The notes beneath the pieces are model-generated. The model was given only the letters and a program-made list of their open reading frames with translations. It made no database searches and had not been told where the DNA came from. Source: Acidobacteriota bacterium (lineage in GTDB: Bacteria; Acidobacteriota; Vicinamibacteria; Vicinamibacterales; UBA2999). From it: 49,152 nucleotides of DNA. Where the stretch lies: positions 1 to 49,152 of the forward strand of contig CANIBQ010000036.1 in NCBI GenBank assembly GCA_947465645.1. Reading direction: 5' to 3'. Every line of letters begins with the position of its first letter. Within the stretch, counting starts at the first letter, position 1. Positions 1 to 7,786 of this stretch are shown here, in pieces. Both the position numbers and the translations under genes were made by a program.

Positions 1-3000
1 CCTGTTCGGTGAGGTTGGACGCCATGAAGTTCACGTTGTCGGTGAGATCCTTCCACGTGCCGCCCACGCCGGGGACCTCGGCCTGTCCGCCGAGCTTGCC
101 CTCGGTGCCGACTTCGCGCGCCACGCGGGTGACTTCGCCGGCAAAGGAGTTGAGCTGATCGACCATGGTGTTGATGGTGTTCTTCAGCTCGAGAATCTCG
201 CCTTTCACATCGGCGGTGATCTTGCGGTTGAGGTCGCCGCGCGCCACGGCGGTGGTCACTTCCGCGATGTTGCGGACCTGCGCGGTGAGGTTGGTCGCCA
301 TCGCGTTGACCGAGTCGGTGAGATCCTTCCACGTCCCCGCGACGCCGGGCACGACCGCCTGCACGCCAAGCCTTCCCTCGGTGCCGACTTCTCGCGCCAC
401 GCGGGTGACTTCTGACGCGAAGGAGCGGAGCTGCTCGACCATCGTGTTGATGGTTTCCTTGAGCTGCAGAATCTCGCCGCGCACGTCGGCCGTGATCTTC
501 TTCGACAGATCGCCGTTGGCCACGGCGATGGTCACCTCGGCGATGTTGCGGACCTGGCCGGTGAGATTCGAGGCCATCGAGTTGACGTTGTCGGTCAGAT
601 CCTTCCAGGTGCCCGCCACGCCCGGCACCGCCGCCTGACCGCCGAGCTTGCCCTCGGTGCCGACTTCGCGCGCCACGCGCGTCACTTCCGACGCAAACGC
701 CGAGAGCTGCTCGACCATGGTGTTCATGGTTTCCTTGAGCTGCAGAATCTCGCCCTTCACGTCCACGGTGATCTTGCGGCTGAGGTCGCCCTTCGCGATG
801 GCCGTGGCCACGTCGGCGATGTTGCGGACCTGGCCGGTGAGGTTCGAGGCCATCGAGTTCACGTTGTCGGTGAGGTCCTTCCAGGTGCCGGCGACACCGG
901 GCACCTGCGCCTGGCCGCCGAGCTTGCCGTCGGTGCCGACCTCGCGCGCCACGCGGCTGACTTCCGCCGCGAACGACCGGAGCTGGTCGACCATCGTGTT
1001 GATCGTGTTTTTCAACGCGAGGATTTCACCCTCGACCTCGACGGTGATCTTCTTGGACAGGTCGCCGTTGGCCACGGCGATGGTGACCTCGGCGATGTTG
1101 CGGACCTGGCCGGTGAGGTTCGAGGCCATCGAGTTGACGTTGTCGGTGAGATCCTTCCAGGTGCCGGCCACGCCCTTCACCACGGCCTGGCCGCCGAGCT
1201 TGCCGTCGGTGCCGACCTCGCGCGCCACGCGCGTGACTTCCGACGCGAAGCCGTTGAGCTGATCGACCATCGTGTTGAGCGTGTTCTTCAACGCGAGAAT
1301 TTCGCCCTTCACCTCGACCGTGATCTTCGAGGACAGGTCGCCCTTGGCGATGGCCGTCGCCACGTCGGCGATGTTGCGGACCTGGCCGGTGAGGTTCGAG
1401 GCCATGAAGTTCACGTTGTCGGTGAGGTCCTTCCACGTCCCCGCCACGCCGGGTACCAGCGCCTGGCCGCCCAGCTTGCCGTCGGTGCCGACCTCGCGCG
1501 CCACTCGCGTGACTTCCGACGCGAAGCCGTTGAGCTGATCGACCATCGTGTTGATCGTGTTCTTCAGCTCGAGGATTTCACCCTTCACTTCGACGGTGAT
1601 CGTCCGGCTCAGGTCGCCGCGCGCGACCGCCGTGGTGACGTCGGCGATGTTGCGGACCTGGCCGGTGAGGTTGTTCGCCATCGAGTTGACGTTGTCGGTG
1701 AGATCCTTCCAGGTGCCCGCCACGTCTTTCACGACGGCCTGGCCGCCGAGCTTGCCTTCGGTGCCGACCTCGCGCGCCACGCGGCTGACCTCGGAGGCGA
1801 AGCCGTTGAGCTGATCCACCATGGTGTTGAGCGTGTTCTTCAACTCGAGGATCTCGCCCTTGACATCGACGGTGATCTTCTTCGATAGATCGCCGTTGGC
1901 CACCGCGGTCGCCACGTCGGCGATGTTGCGGACCTGGCCCGTGAGGTTTGACGCCATCCAGTTCACGTTGTCGGTGAGGTCCTTCCACGTGCCCGCCACG
2001 CCGGGCACCTGCGCCTGGCCGCCGAGCTTGCCCTCGGTGCCGACCTCGCGCGCCACGCGGCTCACCTCGCCGGCGAAGCCGTTGAGCTGATCGACCATCG
2101 TGTTGACGGTGTTTTTGAGCTCGAGGATTTCGCCGCGGACGTCGACGGTGATCTTCTTGGACAGGTCGCCTTTGGCCACGGCGGTCGTCACGTCGGCGAT
2201 GTTGCGGACCTGGCCGGTGAGGTTGGTGGCCATGGCGTTGACCGAGTCGGTGAGGTCCTTCCAGGTGCCAGCCACGCCGCGCACCTCGGCCTGCCCGCCG
2301 AGCTTGCCCTCCGTGCCGACCTCACGGGCCACGCGCGTGACCTCGGACGCGAATCCGTTGAGCTGGTCGACCATCGTGTTGATCGTGTTCTTGAGCTCGA
2401 GGATCTCGCCACGCACGTCGACGGTGATCTTCTTGGACAGATCGCCGTTGGCCACCGCGGTGGTCACGTCGGCGATGTTGCGCACCTGGCCGGTGAGGTT
2501 GGACGCCATGAAGTTCACGTTGTCGGTGAGGTTCTTCCACGTCCCCGCCACGCCGGGCACCATCGCCTGGCCGCCGAGCTTGCCGTCGGTGCCGACCTCG
2601 CGCGCCACGCGCGTGACTTCCGACGCGAAGCCGTTGAGCTGATCGACCATCGTGTTGAGGGTGTTCTTCAACGCGAGGATTTCGCCCTTCACTTCGACGG
2701 TGATCTTCTTGGACAGATCGCCGTTGGCGACGGCGGTGGTCACGTCGGCGATGTTGCGGACCTGGCCGGTGAGGTTGGTGGCCATGGCGTTGACCGAGTC
2801 GGTGAGATCCTTCCAGGTGCCCGCCACGCCGCGTACCTCGGCCTGCCCGCCGAGCTTGCCCTCCGTGCCGACCTCGCGCGCCACGCGCGTGACTTCCGAG
2901 GCGAAGCCGTTGAGCTGGTCGACCATCGTGTTGATGGTCTCCTTCAGCTCCAGAATCTCGCCCTTCACGTCGACCGTGATCTTGCGCGACAGATCGCCGC

Positions 3001-3690
3001 GTGCGACCGCCGTCGTCACCGTCGCGATGTTGCGGACCTGCTCGGTGAGGTTGGTCGCCATGGCGTTGACCGAGTCGGTGAGGTCCTTCCATGTGCCCGC
3101 CACGCCCGGCACCACCGCCTGCCCGCCGAGGCGGCCATCGGTGCCGACCTCGCGTGCCACGCGCGTGACCTCCGAGGAGAACGAGCGGAGCTGATCCACC
3201 ATCGTGTTGGTGGCTTCCTTGAGCTGCAGGATCTCGCCACGCACGTCGACGGTGATCTTCTTGGACAGATCGCCGGTGGCCACGGCGATGGTCACCTCCG
3301 CGATGTTGCGCACCTGCGCAGTCAGGTTGCCGGCCATCTGGTTGACCGAGTCGGTGAGGTCCTTCCACACGCCCGACACGCCCTTCACCTTGGCCTGACC
3401 GCCGAGCTTGCCCTCCGTGCCGACCTCGCGCGCCACGCGGGTCACTTCCGACGTGAAGACCGAGAGCTGCTCGATCATCGTGTTCACCAGCTTCGCCGAG
3501 CGCAGGAACTCGCCCTTGAGCGTGCGCCCGTCCACCTCCAGTTCCATCGACTGCCCGAGGTCGCCCTTGGCGACCGCGCCGATCGTCCGCGCGACTTCCG
3601 TCGTCGGCCGCACCAGATCGTCGATGAGCGTATTGATGGAATCCGCTTCAGCCGCCCATCCGCCGATCGCCCCGGGCATCGACAAGCGCT
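1..3690 (-). repeat. 276-bp in-frame tandem repeat array encoding HAMP units
   Basis: The GKLGGQ-coding segment recurs at about 91, 367, 643, 919, 1195, 1471, 1747, 2023, 2299, 2575, 2851, 3127 and 3403, always 276 bp apart. A diverged copy lies near 3679. That makes 13 close copies plus one diverged copy, each 92 codons, with no indels. Differences between copies are mostly synonymous or confined to a few sites (for example [11 protein letters not shown] versus [11 protein letters not shown]), so the array looks partly homogenised. Confidence 0.95.
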
Positions 3691-4012
3691 GCTTCAGCCG
3701 CCCCTCCTTGCCGACCGTCGTGCTCAGTCGGGCGACCTCCGCCGACAAGCGCTGCTTCTGCGCGATGGTGTGGTTGAACGCCTCCGCAATCCGCCCATCC
3801 GTCCCTTCCCAATCCGTCGGCACCCGCACGGAGAAGTCCCCATCGCGAAACGACACGATCGCCGCGAGAAGCGCCCGCGAGCGAGCCTCCCCCGCAGAAG
3901 CCGGCGCGGCAATCTTCCCCGGAATTGGCGGGATGGGAGCCCCATTGCCACCGCGCCGAGTGGAAGGGGGAAGGGACTTCTTGGGAGAGCGAAGGATGGC
4001 TGTTTCGTTCAT
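1..4012 (-). CDS. Poly-HAMP sensor protein, probably hybrid histidine kinase (N-terminal part)
   Basis: Starts at ATG 4012 and stays open to the window edge, giving 1337 residues of N-terminus. There is no signal peptide or membrane segment, so the protein should be cytosolic. After a Pro/Arg-rich leader of about 45 residues comes one degenerate HAMP unit. It is followed by a divergent 92-residue unit and then 13 highly similar units, each with motifs such as [43 protein letters not shown] and [20 protein letters not shown]. This alternation of canonical and divergent HAMP units is characteristic of Nik1/Os-1-type group III hybrid kinases and their bacterial relatives. In that family the poly-HAMP rod precedes HisKA, HATPase_c and receiver domains; those would lie left of position 1 and are inferred. 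The gene stands alone; the next genes upstream run the other way. The family assignment is strong, the kinase output is not visible. Confidence 0.9.
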   Translation of the reverse strand, partial: MNETAILRSPKKSLPPSTRRGGNGAPIPPIPGKIAAPASAGEARSRALLAAIVSFRDGDFSVRVPTDWEGTDGRIAEAFNHTIAQKQRLSAEVARLSTTVGKEGRLKQRLSMPGAIGGWAAEADSINTLIDDLVRPTTEVARTIGAVAKGDLGQSMELEVDGRTLKGEFLRSAKLVNTMIEQLSVFTSEVTRVAREVGTEGKLGGQAKVKGVSGVWKDLTDSVNQMAGNLTAQVRNIAEVTIAVATGDLSKKITVDVRGEILQLKEATNTMVDQLRSFSSEVTRVAREVGTDGRLGGQAVVPGVAGTWKDLTDSVNAMATNLTEQVRNIATVTTAVARGDLSRKITVDVKGEILELKETINTMVDQLNGFASEVTRVAREVGTEGKLGGQAEVRGVAGTWKDLTDSVNAMATNLTGQVRNIADVTTAVANGDLSKKITVEVKGEILALKNTLNTMVDQLNGFASEVTRVAREVGTDGKLGGQAMVPGVAGTWKNLTDNVNFMASNLTGQVRNIADVTTAVANGDLSKKITVDVRGEILELKNTINTMVDQLNGFASEVTRVAREVGTEGKLGGQAEVRGVAGTWKDLTDSVNAMATNLTGQVRNIADVTTAVAKGDLSKKITVDVRGEILELKNTVNTMVDQLNGFAGEVSRVAREVGTEGKLGGQAQVPGVAGTWKDLTDNVNWMASNLTGQVRNIADVATAVANGDLSKKITVDVKGEILELKNTLNTMVDQLNGFASEVSRVAREVGTEGKLGGQAVVKDVAGTWKDLTDNVNSMANNLTGQVRNIADVTTAVARGDLSRTITVEVKGEILELKNTINTMVDQLNGFASEVTRVAREVGTDGKLGGQALVPGVAGTWKDLTDNVNFMASNLTGQVRNIADVATAIAKGDLSSKITVEVKGEILALKNTLNTMVDQLNGFASEVTRVAREVGTDGKLGGQAVVKGVAGTWKDLTDNVNSMASNLTGQVRNIAEVTIAVANGDLSKKITVEVEGEILALKNTINTMVDQLRSFAAEVSRVAREVGTDGKLGGQAQVPGVAGTWKDLTDNVNSMASNLTGQVRNIADVATAIAKGDLSRKITVDVKGEILQLKETMNTMVEQLSAFASEVTRVAREVGTEGKLGGQAAVPGVAGTWKDLTDNVNSMASNLTGQVRNIAEVTIAVANGDLSKKITADVRGEILQLKETINTMVEQLRSFASEVTRVAREVGTEGRLGVQAVVPGVAGTWKDLTDSVNAMATNLTAQVRNIAEVTTAVARGDLNRKITADVKGEILELKNTINTMVDQLNSFAGEVTRVAREVGTEGKLGGQAEVPGVGGTWKDLTDNVNFMASNLTEQ

Positions 4013-4236
4013 GGTTTAGCAGTTGAGTTGAGAATCACGTAAGTGATGGCTGTAGAGCTGGGCTAAGACTAGACGACCCCGCGCCCTGTTGGCTGTGCAC
4101 TTGTGAACACCTCAGGAGAGGGCGCCGTCGAGTGTGTGCGATTGGGTTGGCGGGTCCGACAGGACCAGCTCTACTGCAAATTGGGGTACGCGAGATCCGG
4201 CCGAATTTCGCGCGAGGCACGAGACCCGCCGCCTGC

Positions 4237-4347
4237 TCCGCCCTCGTCGCGTTGCCGGCGACCGCGTCGCTGCGTTCCTTGGTGCGCTTGGCCCATCACC
4301 GGTGGGCGATCGAGCAGCAGTACGAGGAATTGAAGGACGAGCTCGGC
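4237..4347 (+). pseudogene. IS701-like transposase remnant
   Basis: About 37 codons read SLRSLVRLAHHRWAIEQQYE followed by ELKDELG. This matches the conserved C-terminal part of IS701-family DDE transposases (the region around the catalytic Glu, normally continuing as LDHFEGRSW). Neither the upstream catalytic domain nor the expected downstream residues are present; after DELG the frame continues into unrelated sequence. No terminal inverted repeats are recognisable. It is a decayed insertion-sequence fragment between the sensor gene and the toxin-antitoxin pair. The rest of 4013-4402 holds no other convincing gene. Confidence 0.6.
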
Positions 4348-4393
4348 CCTGCTGGTGGCGTGAGAATCGACCCTGTCGAGCGAGATGTGTCAC

Positions 4394-4405
4394 CATGTGC
4401 ACATG
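4394..4405. promoter_or_regulatory. Perfect palindrome over the antitoxin start codon (operator candidate)
   Basis: CATGTGCACATG is a perfect 12-bp palindrome whose last three bases are the antitoxin ATG. VapB/Phd-type antitoxins typically repress their own operon by binding palindromes at the promoter or start, so this is a reasonable operator candidate. The function is inferred. Confidence 0.4.
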
Positions 4406-4639
4406 AAGACGATCTCCATCCGTGAACTGCACCTGAAGACCGGCTGGTGGGTTCGTCATGCTGCTAGTCGGGGCCCGATCGTGGTGACTGATCGCGGCCG
4501 CCGAGTCGCGGCGCTCCAGCCGTTTGACGCGTCTGTGACCGGCCGGCCTCTCCCCAATCGGGAGGCAGCGATACGGAAGCGGTCGAAGGTCCAAGTCGAT
4601 TCCGCCGTGTACCAGTCCGAGCTGCGAGAGGATCGGTGA
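4403..4639 (+). CDS. Type II antitoxin, Phd/VapB family
   Basis: A 78-residue protein starting MKTISIRELHLKTGWWVRHA. The N-terminal half has the Phd/YefM-type DNA-binding fold pattern (a short beta strand, then IRELHLKTGWWVRHAASRGP and IVVTDRGRRVAALQPF). The C-terminal tail is charged and would wrap the toxin. The stop codon overlaps the toxin start (GTGA at 4636-4639), so the two are translationally coupled. A start at 4385 is possible, but 4403 gives the usual family N-terminus and places the start inside a palindrome, which suits autoregulation. The neighbouring insertion-sequence debris suggests horizontally acquired DNA. Confidence 0.8.
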   Translation: MKTISIRELHLKTGWWVRHAASRGPIVVTDRGRRVAALQPFDASVTGRPLPNREAAIRKRSKVQVDSAVYQSELREDR

Positions 4640-5079
4640 TCTACTTCGACGCGGCGTACATCGCCAAGTGCTACCTCAATGAACCGGGCGCGGATCGAGT
4701 CCGCGAGGTGGCATATGGCGCCGACGGCCTCGCATCGTGTGAACTCGCCCGACTGGAGTTTGTCTCGATCCTCACGCGACACGTGCGAGATCGCCACGTG
4801 ACTCGCCGGGAAATGACGGCCATCTTGAAAGACTTCGAAGAAGATGAGCAGAACGGTGTGTGGCAGTGGTTTGGTGTGACGTCCGAGCTTCTGGAAAAGA
4901 CCCGCAAAGCCGTCCTCGACCTTCCGAGCACAGTCTTCGTCCGATCTGGTGACGCGCTCCACCTGGCCTGCGCCGAAGAGCATGGCTTCCAAGAGGTCTA
5001 CACGAACGATCGCCACATGCTGCAGGCCGCGAAGCATTTCCACGTGACCGGGGTGAATGTTCTCAGTGAGAGCCATTGA
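4636..5079 (+). CDS. vapC: VapC-type toxin, PIN-domain ribonuclease
   Basis: A 147-residue PIN-domain protein starting with GTG in the overlap with the antitoxin stop. Acidic residues expected to bind Mg2+ are present: D5 in IYFDAAYIAKCYL, Glu in LARLEFVSIL (about residue 41), Asp in SGDALHLACA (about 107) and Asp in VYTNDRHM (about 125). VapC toxins cleave specific RNAs, often tRNA or rRNA, when not bound by antitoxin. Its length is normal for the family and nothing looks truncated, so the module is probably functional. The RNA target cannot be read from the sequence. Confidence 0.88.
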   Translation: MIYFDAAYIAKCYLNEPGADRVREVAYGADGLASCELARLEFVSILTRHVRDRHVTRREMTAILKDFEEDEQNGVWQWFGVTSELLEKTRKAVLDLPSTVFVRSGDALHLACAEEHGFQEVYTNDRHMLQAAKHFHVTGVNVLSESH

Positions 5080-5139
5080 GGCATTGCACGGAGCCACCGG
5101 CTGATGGTTCGCTGATACCGACGGCCTACGCACGAAGGA

Positions 5140-5172
5140 GTAGGGCGGGTTCCGCGAAGCGGACCCGCCGGA
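5140..5172 (+). repeat. Class 2 palindromic repeat (GAA loop), copy 1
   Basis: A hairpin with outer stem GGCGGGT/ACCCGCC, one bulged base, inner stem CCGC/GCGG and a GAA loop at 5144-5169. The whole 33-bp segment 5140-5172 is identical to the reverse complement of 14797-14829. It lies just upstream of the tctC promoter. Confidence 0.85.
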
Positions 5173-5197
5173 AGAACCGGCCTGCGGGAATTTGGGG

Positions 5198-5203
5198 TAC
5201 GCT
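5198..5203 (+). promoter_or_regulatory. -10 box of tctC, predicting a leaderless mRNA
   Basis: TACGCT lies 7 nt before the GTG start at 5211 and no Shine-Dalgarno sequence is present. With the usual spacing, transcription would begin at or next to the start codon. No clear -35 box is visible. Confidence 0.45.
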
Positions 5204-5210
5204 AACGCCC

Positions 5211-6257
5211 GTGTTTCGAAGCCTGTGGCTCGCGATCATCGGCGTGACGGCGGCCCTCGGGGTCACCGCGTGCGGCCAGACCTCTTCCGGGACTCCAGGC
5301 AGCGCGGGCGAGCTGTTCTACGCCGGCAAGACGGTCACGATCGTCGTCGGCTCCGGGGCCGGCGGCGGATTCGACACCACGGCGCGGCTCGTCTCGCGAC
5401 ACATCGGCCGGCACATCCCCGGCAACCCGACAATCATCGTCCAGAACATGACCGGTGGCGGCGGAATGGTCGCCGCCAACTACGTGTACAACGTCGCGCT
5501 GAAGGACGGCACCGTCATCGGCCTCTTTCACGAAGCGCAGATGATGAGCCAGCTCACCGGCGGCGAAGGCGTCGATTTCGACCTGCGCAAGTTCAACTGG
5601 CTCGGGAGCTCCTACGTCGATCCGAATGTCTGCCTCGTGCGCACCGACGCTCCGGTGAAGAATTTCAAGGACATGATCGGCGCCGCGACGCCGGTCGCGG
5701 TGGGCGGAACGGGGCCGGGCTCGAACACCTACGACGCGCCGCGCGTGCTGGCCGCGGCCACCGGCGCCAACATCAAGGCCGTCGCCGGGTATCCGACGAC
5801 CAACGATGCGCGGGTGGGGGTCGAGCGCGGAGAGATACAGGGCCTGTGCCTCGGCTGGGAATCGGTCAAGTCGCTCTCGACGCAGTGGCTCGAGGACAAG
5901 TACGCGCAGGTGTTCGTGCAGAACGGCACGTCCAGGCACAGGGATCTGCCGGACGTCCCGCTGGCGATGGACTATGCGAAGGACGAGGACAGCAGGCGTC
6001 TGCTGCGTCTCGTCGATGCACCCGGCGCGATGAGCAAGCCGTTCTCGATGCCTCCTGGGGTCGACGAGGCCAGGGTGCAGGTGATGCGCACGGCGCTCTT
6101 CGCCACGTTCGAGGATCCAAAGTTTCTCGACGAGGCGAAGGTGATGCGGCTCGAGTTCCATCCGAAGACCGCCGCCGAGATCCTCGAGGTGCTGAACGAG
6201 GTGCTCGCCACCCCGCCGGCTATCGCGGCGAAGTACCGGCAGATTGTCCAGCCCTAG
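5211..6257 (+). CDS. Tripartite tricarboxylate transporter receptor, Bug/TctC family lipoprotein
   Basis: A 348-residue extracytoplasmic solute receptor. GTG 5211 is chosen because it begins a lipoprotein signal (FRSLWLAIIGVTAALGVTAC, lipobox before the Cys at about residue 20). It also sits 7 nt after a TACGCT box. The mature part has typical Bug motifs: YAGKTVTIVVGSGAGGGFD near the N-terminus, then IPGNPTIIVQNMTGGGGM. Family members bind carboxylates, often aromatic or dicarboxylic acids, and deliver them to TctA/TctB. It is the first gene of a run with the decarboxylase at 6273, the fused permease and the molybdenum hydroxylase, so the ligand is probably the carboxylate they degrade. The actual ligand is unknown. 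Confidence 0.88.
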   Translation: MFRSLWLAIIGVTAALGVTACGQTSSGTPGSAGELFYAGKTVTIVVGSGAGGGFDTTARLVSRHIGRHIPGNPTIIVQNMTGGGGMVAANYVYNVALKDGTVIGLFHEAQMMSQLTGGEGVDFDLRKFNWLGSSYVDPNVCLVRTDAPVKNFKDMIGAATPVAVGGTGPGSNTYDAPRVLAAATGANIKAVAGYPTTNDARVGVERGEIQGLCLGWESVKSLSTQWLEDKYAQVFVQNGTSRHRDLPDVPLAMDYAKDEDSRRLLRLVDAPGAMSKPFSMPPGVDEARVQVMRTALFATFEDPKFLDEAKVMRLEFHPKTAAEILEVLNEVLATPPAIAAKYRQIVQP

Positions 6258-6272
6258 ATCAACGGAGAGAAC

Positions 6273-7772
6273 ATGACCAGACCGGCTGACCTGCGCGCGT
6301 GGATGGCGCGCATCGAAAGCCTGGGCGAGCTGCAGCACGTATCCGGTGCCCACTGGAACCAGGAGATCGGCGCGATCTCCGAGATCAACTATCGCCGCAA
6401 GCCCTCGGCCGCGCTGCTCTTCGACGACATCGTCGGCTATCCGCGCGGATACCGCGTGCTGACCGGCTCGCTGAGCAACTCCCGCCGCATGGCGTTGACG
6501 CTTGGCCTCGATCCGACGCTCGACACCGCCGGACTGGTGCAGGCCCTTCGCGGCAAGCCGCGCGAGTGGGAACTGGCCGCACCGCAGTTCGAGCCCACTG
6601 TCGTCAAGTCTGGACCGATCCTCGAGAACGTCGTCCAGGCGCGAGACGTGGACCTCACTCGCTTTCCTGCGCCGTTCTGGCACGAGCACGACGGCGGCCG
6701 CTACATCGGCACCGGCGTCGCCATCGTCACCAGCGATCCCGACACGGAACGCATCAACGTCGGCGCCTACCGCGTGATGATCCAGGAGGACGGCCGGTCG
6801 TGCACGGTCAACGCCGAAGCGGGGAAGCAGGGGCGCGCACAGTACGAGCGGTGGTTCGCCAAAAGCGGCAAGGCGCCGGTCATCGCGTCGTTCGGGCACG
6901 ACCCGCTGCTGTTGATGGTCGCCGGCACGGAAGTGCCCAATACCATCAGCGAGTACGCGTACGCCGGCGCCATGGTTGGGCAGAAGCTCGAGGTGGTTCG
7001 CGGCGAGGTTACTGGACTGCCGATGCCGGCGGGCGCCGAGATCGTCGTCGAAGGATGGCTGCGGCCGGACCGCATGATGGTCGAAGGCCCGTTCGGTGAG
7101 TGGACCGGCTACTACTCCGGCTCCCTGCGTCCGGTGCCCTTGATTGACATCGAGCGCGTGTATTACCGCAACGACCCGATCATTCTGGGCGCGCCTCCGG
7201 GAAAACCGCCGAACGACTACTCCTACATGCGCGCGCTCCTGAAGTCCGCGATGATCCAGGACGAGCTCGGCAAGAGCGGTGTTCGCGATGTCCGCGGCGT
7301 CTGGGCCCATGAGACCGGCGGCGGGCGGCTGCTGATCGCGGTCTCGATCAAGCAGCGCTTCTGCGGCCACTCCCGCCAGGCCGGCTACATCACCGGGCAG
7401 TGCCAGGCCGCCGCCTACATGAACCGCTTCGTCATCGTCGTGGACGATGACGTGGATCCGATGAACCTCGAAGAGGTGATGTGGGCGGTGTGCACGCGGT
7501 GCGAGCCGTCAGAAGACATCGAGATCATGCGGAAGTCGTGGGGCAGCAAGGTCGATCCACTGCTCGCGAATCCCGCGGTGCCGTACAACACGCGCGCCCT
7601 CATCGACGCGTGCCGGCCGTATGAGAAGATCGACACCTTTCCGAAGGTGGCTCAGTCGAGCCCCGCGCAGGTGCGCGAGACGGTCGCCAAGTGGAAGGAT
7701 CTCTTTGCCGACCCGCGGTTTCCGTTGCCTGAGTCAGTGATTCCATCCACTGCGGTCTCGGGGAAGGACTGA
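6273..7772 (+). CDS. UbiD-family prenyl-FMN-dependent decarboxylase
   Basis: A 499-residue cytoplasmic protein of normal UbiD length, started by ATG 6273 after a GGAGAG ribosome-binding site. Family hallmarks include FPAPFWHEHDGGRYIGTGV, EGPFGEWTGYYSG near residue 270 and a C-terminal VIVVDDDVDPMNLEEVMWA. UbiD enzymes use prenylated FMN to add or remove CO2 reversibly on aromatic, heteroaromatic or unsaturated acids. The cofactor-maturing UbiX partner is not in this window. It sits between the carboxylate receptor gene and the permease gene, so it should act on the imported acid. A precedent for pairing UbiD with a molybdenum hydroxylase is furandicarboxylate degradation (HmfF with HmfABC). 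The substrate here is not determined. Confidence 0.9.
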   Translation: MTRPADLRAWMARIESLGELQHVSGAHWNQEIGAISEINYRRKPSAALLFDDIVGYPRGYRVLTGSLSNSRRMALTLGLDPTLDTAGLVQALRGKPREWELAAPQFEPTVVKSGPILENVVQARDVDLTRFPAPFWHEHDGGRYIGTGVAIVTSDPDTERINVGAYRVMIQEDGRSCTVNAEAGKQGRAQYERWFAKSGKAPVIASFGHDPLLLMVAGTEVPNTISEYAYAGAMVGQKLEVVRGEVTGLPMPAGAEIVVEGWLRPDRMMVEGPFGEWTGYYSGSLRPVPLIDIERVYYRNDPIILGAPPGKPPNDYSYMRALLKSAMIQDELGKSGVRDVRGVWAHETGGGRLLIAVSIKQRFCGHSRQAGYITGQCQAAAYMNRFVIVVDDDVDPMNLEEVMWAVCTRCEPSEDIEIMRKSWGSKVDPLLANPAVPYNTRALIDACRPYEKIDTFPKVAQSSPAQVRETVAKWKDLFADPRFPLPESVIPSTAVSGKD

Positions 7773-7786
7773 GCGGGCCAGCACTC

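Noticed and set aside
165..3398. A series of plus-strand frames of 88-204 codons in the first 3.4 kb
   Set aside because: They repeat with the 276-bp period because they are the reverse reading of the HAMP repeat gene; they are not a gene family or a CRISPR-like array.
1..3690. CRISPR or phase-variable intergenic repeat
   Set aside because: The units are contiguous, coding, 276 bp long and have no spacers; they encode HAMP units.
5202..7370. A 722-codon minus-strand frame opposite tctC and the UbiD gene
   Set aside because: Same reason: composition typical of antisense GC-rich shadows; the plus strand encodes recognisable families across the whole stretch.
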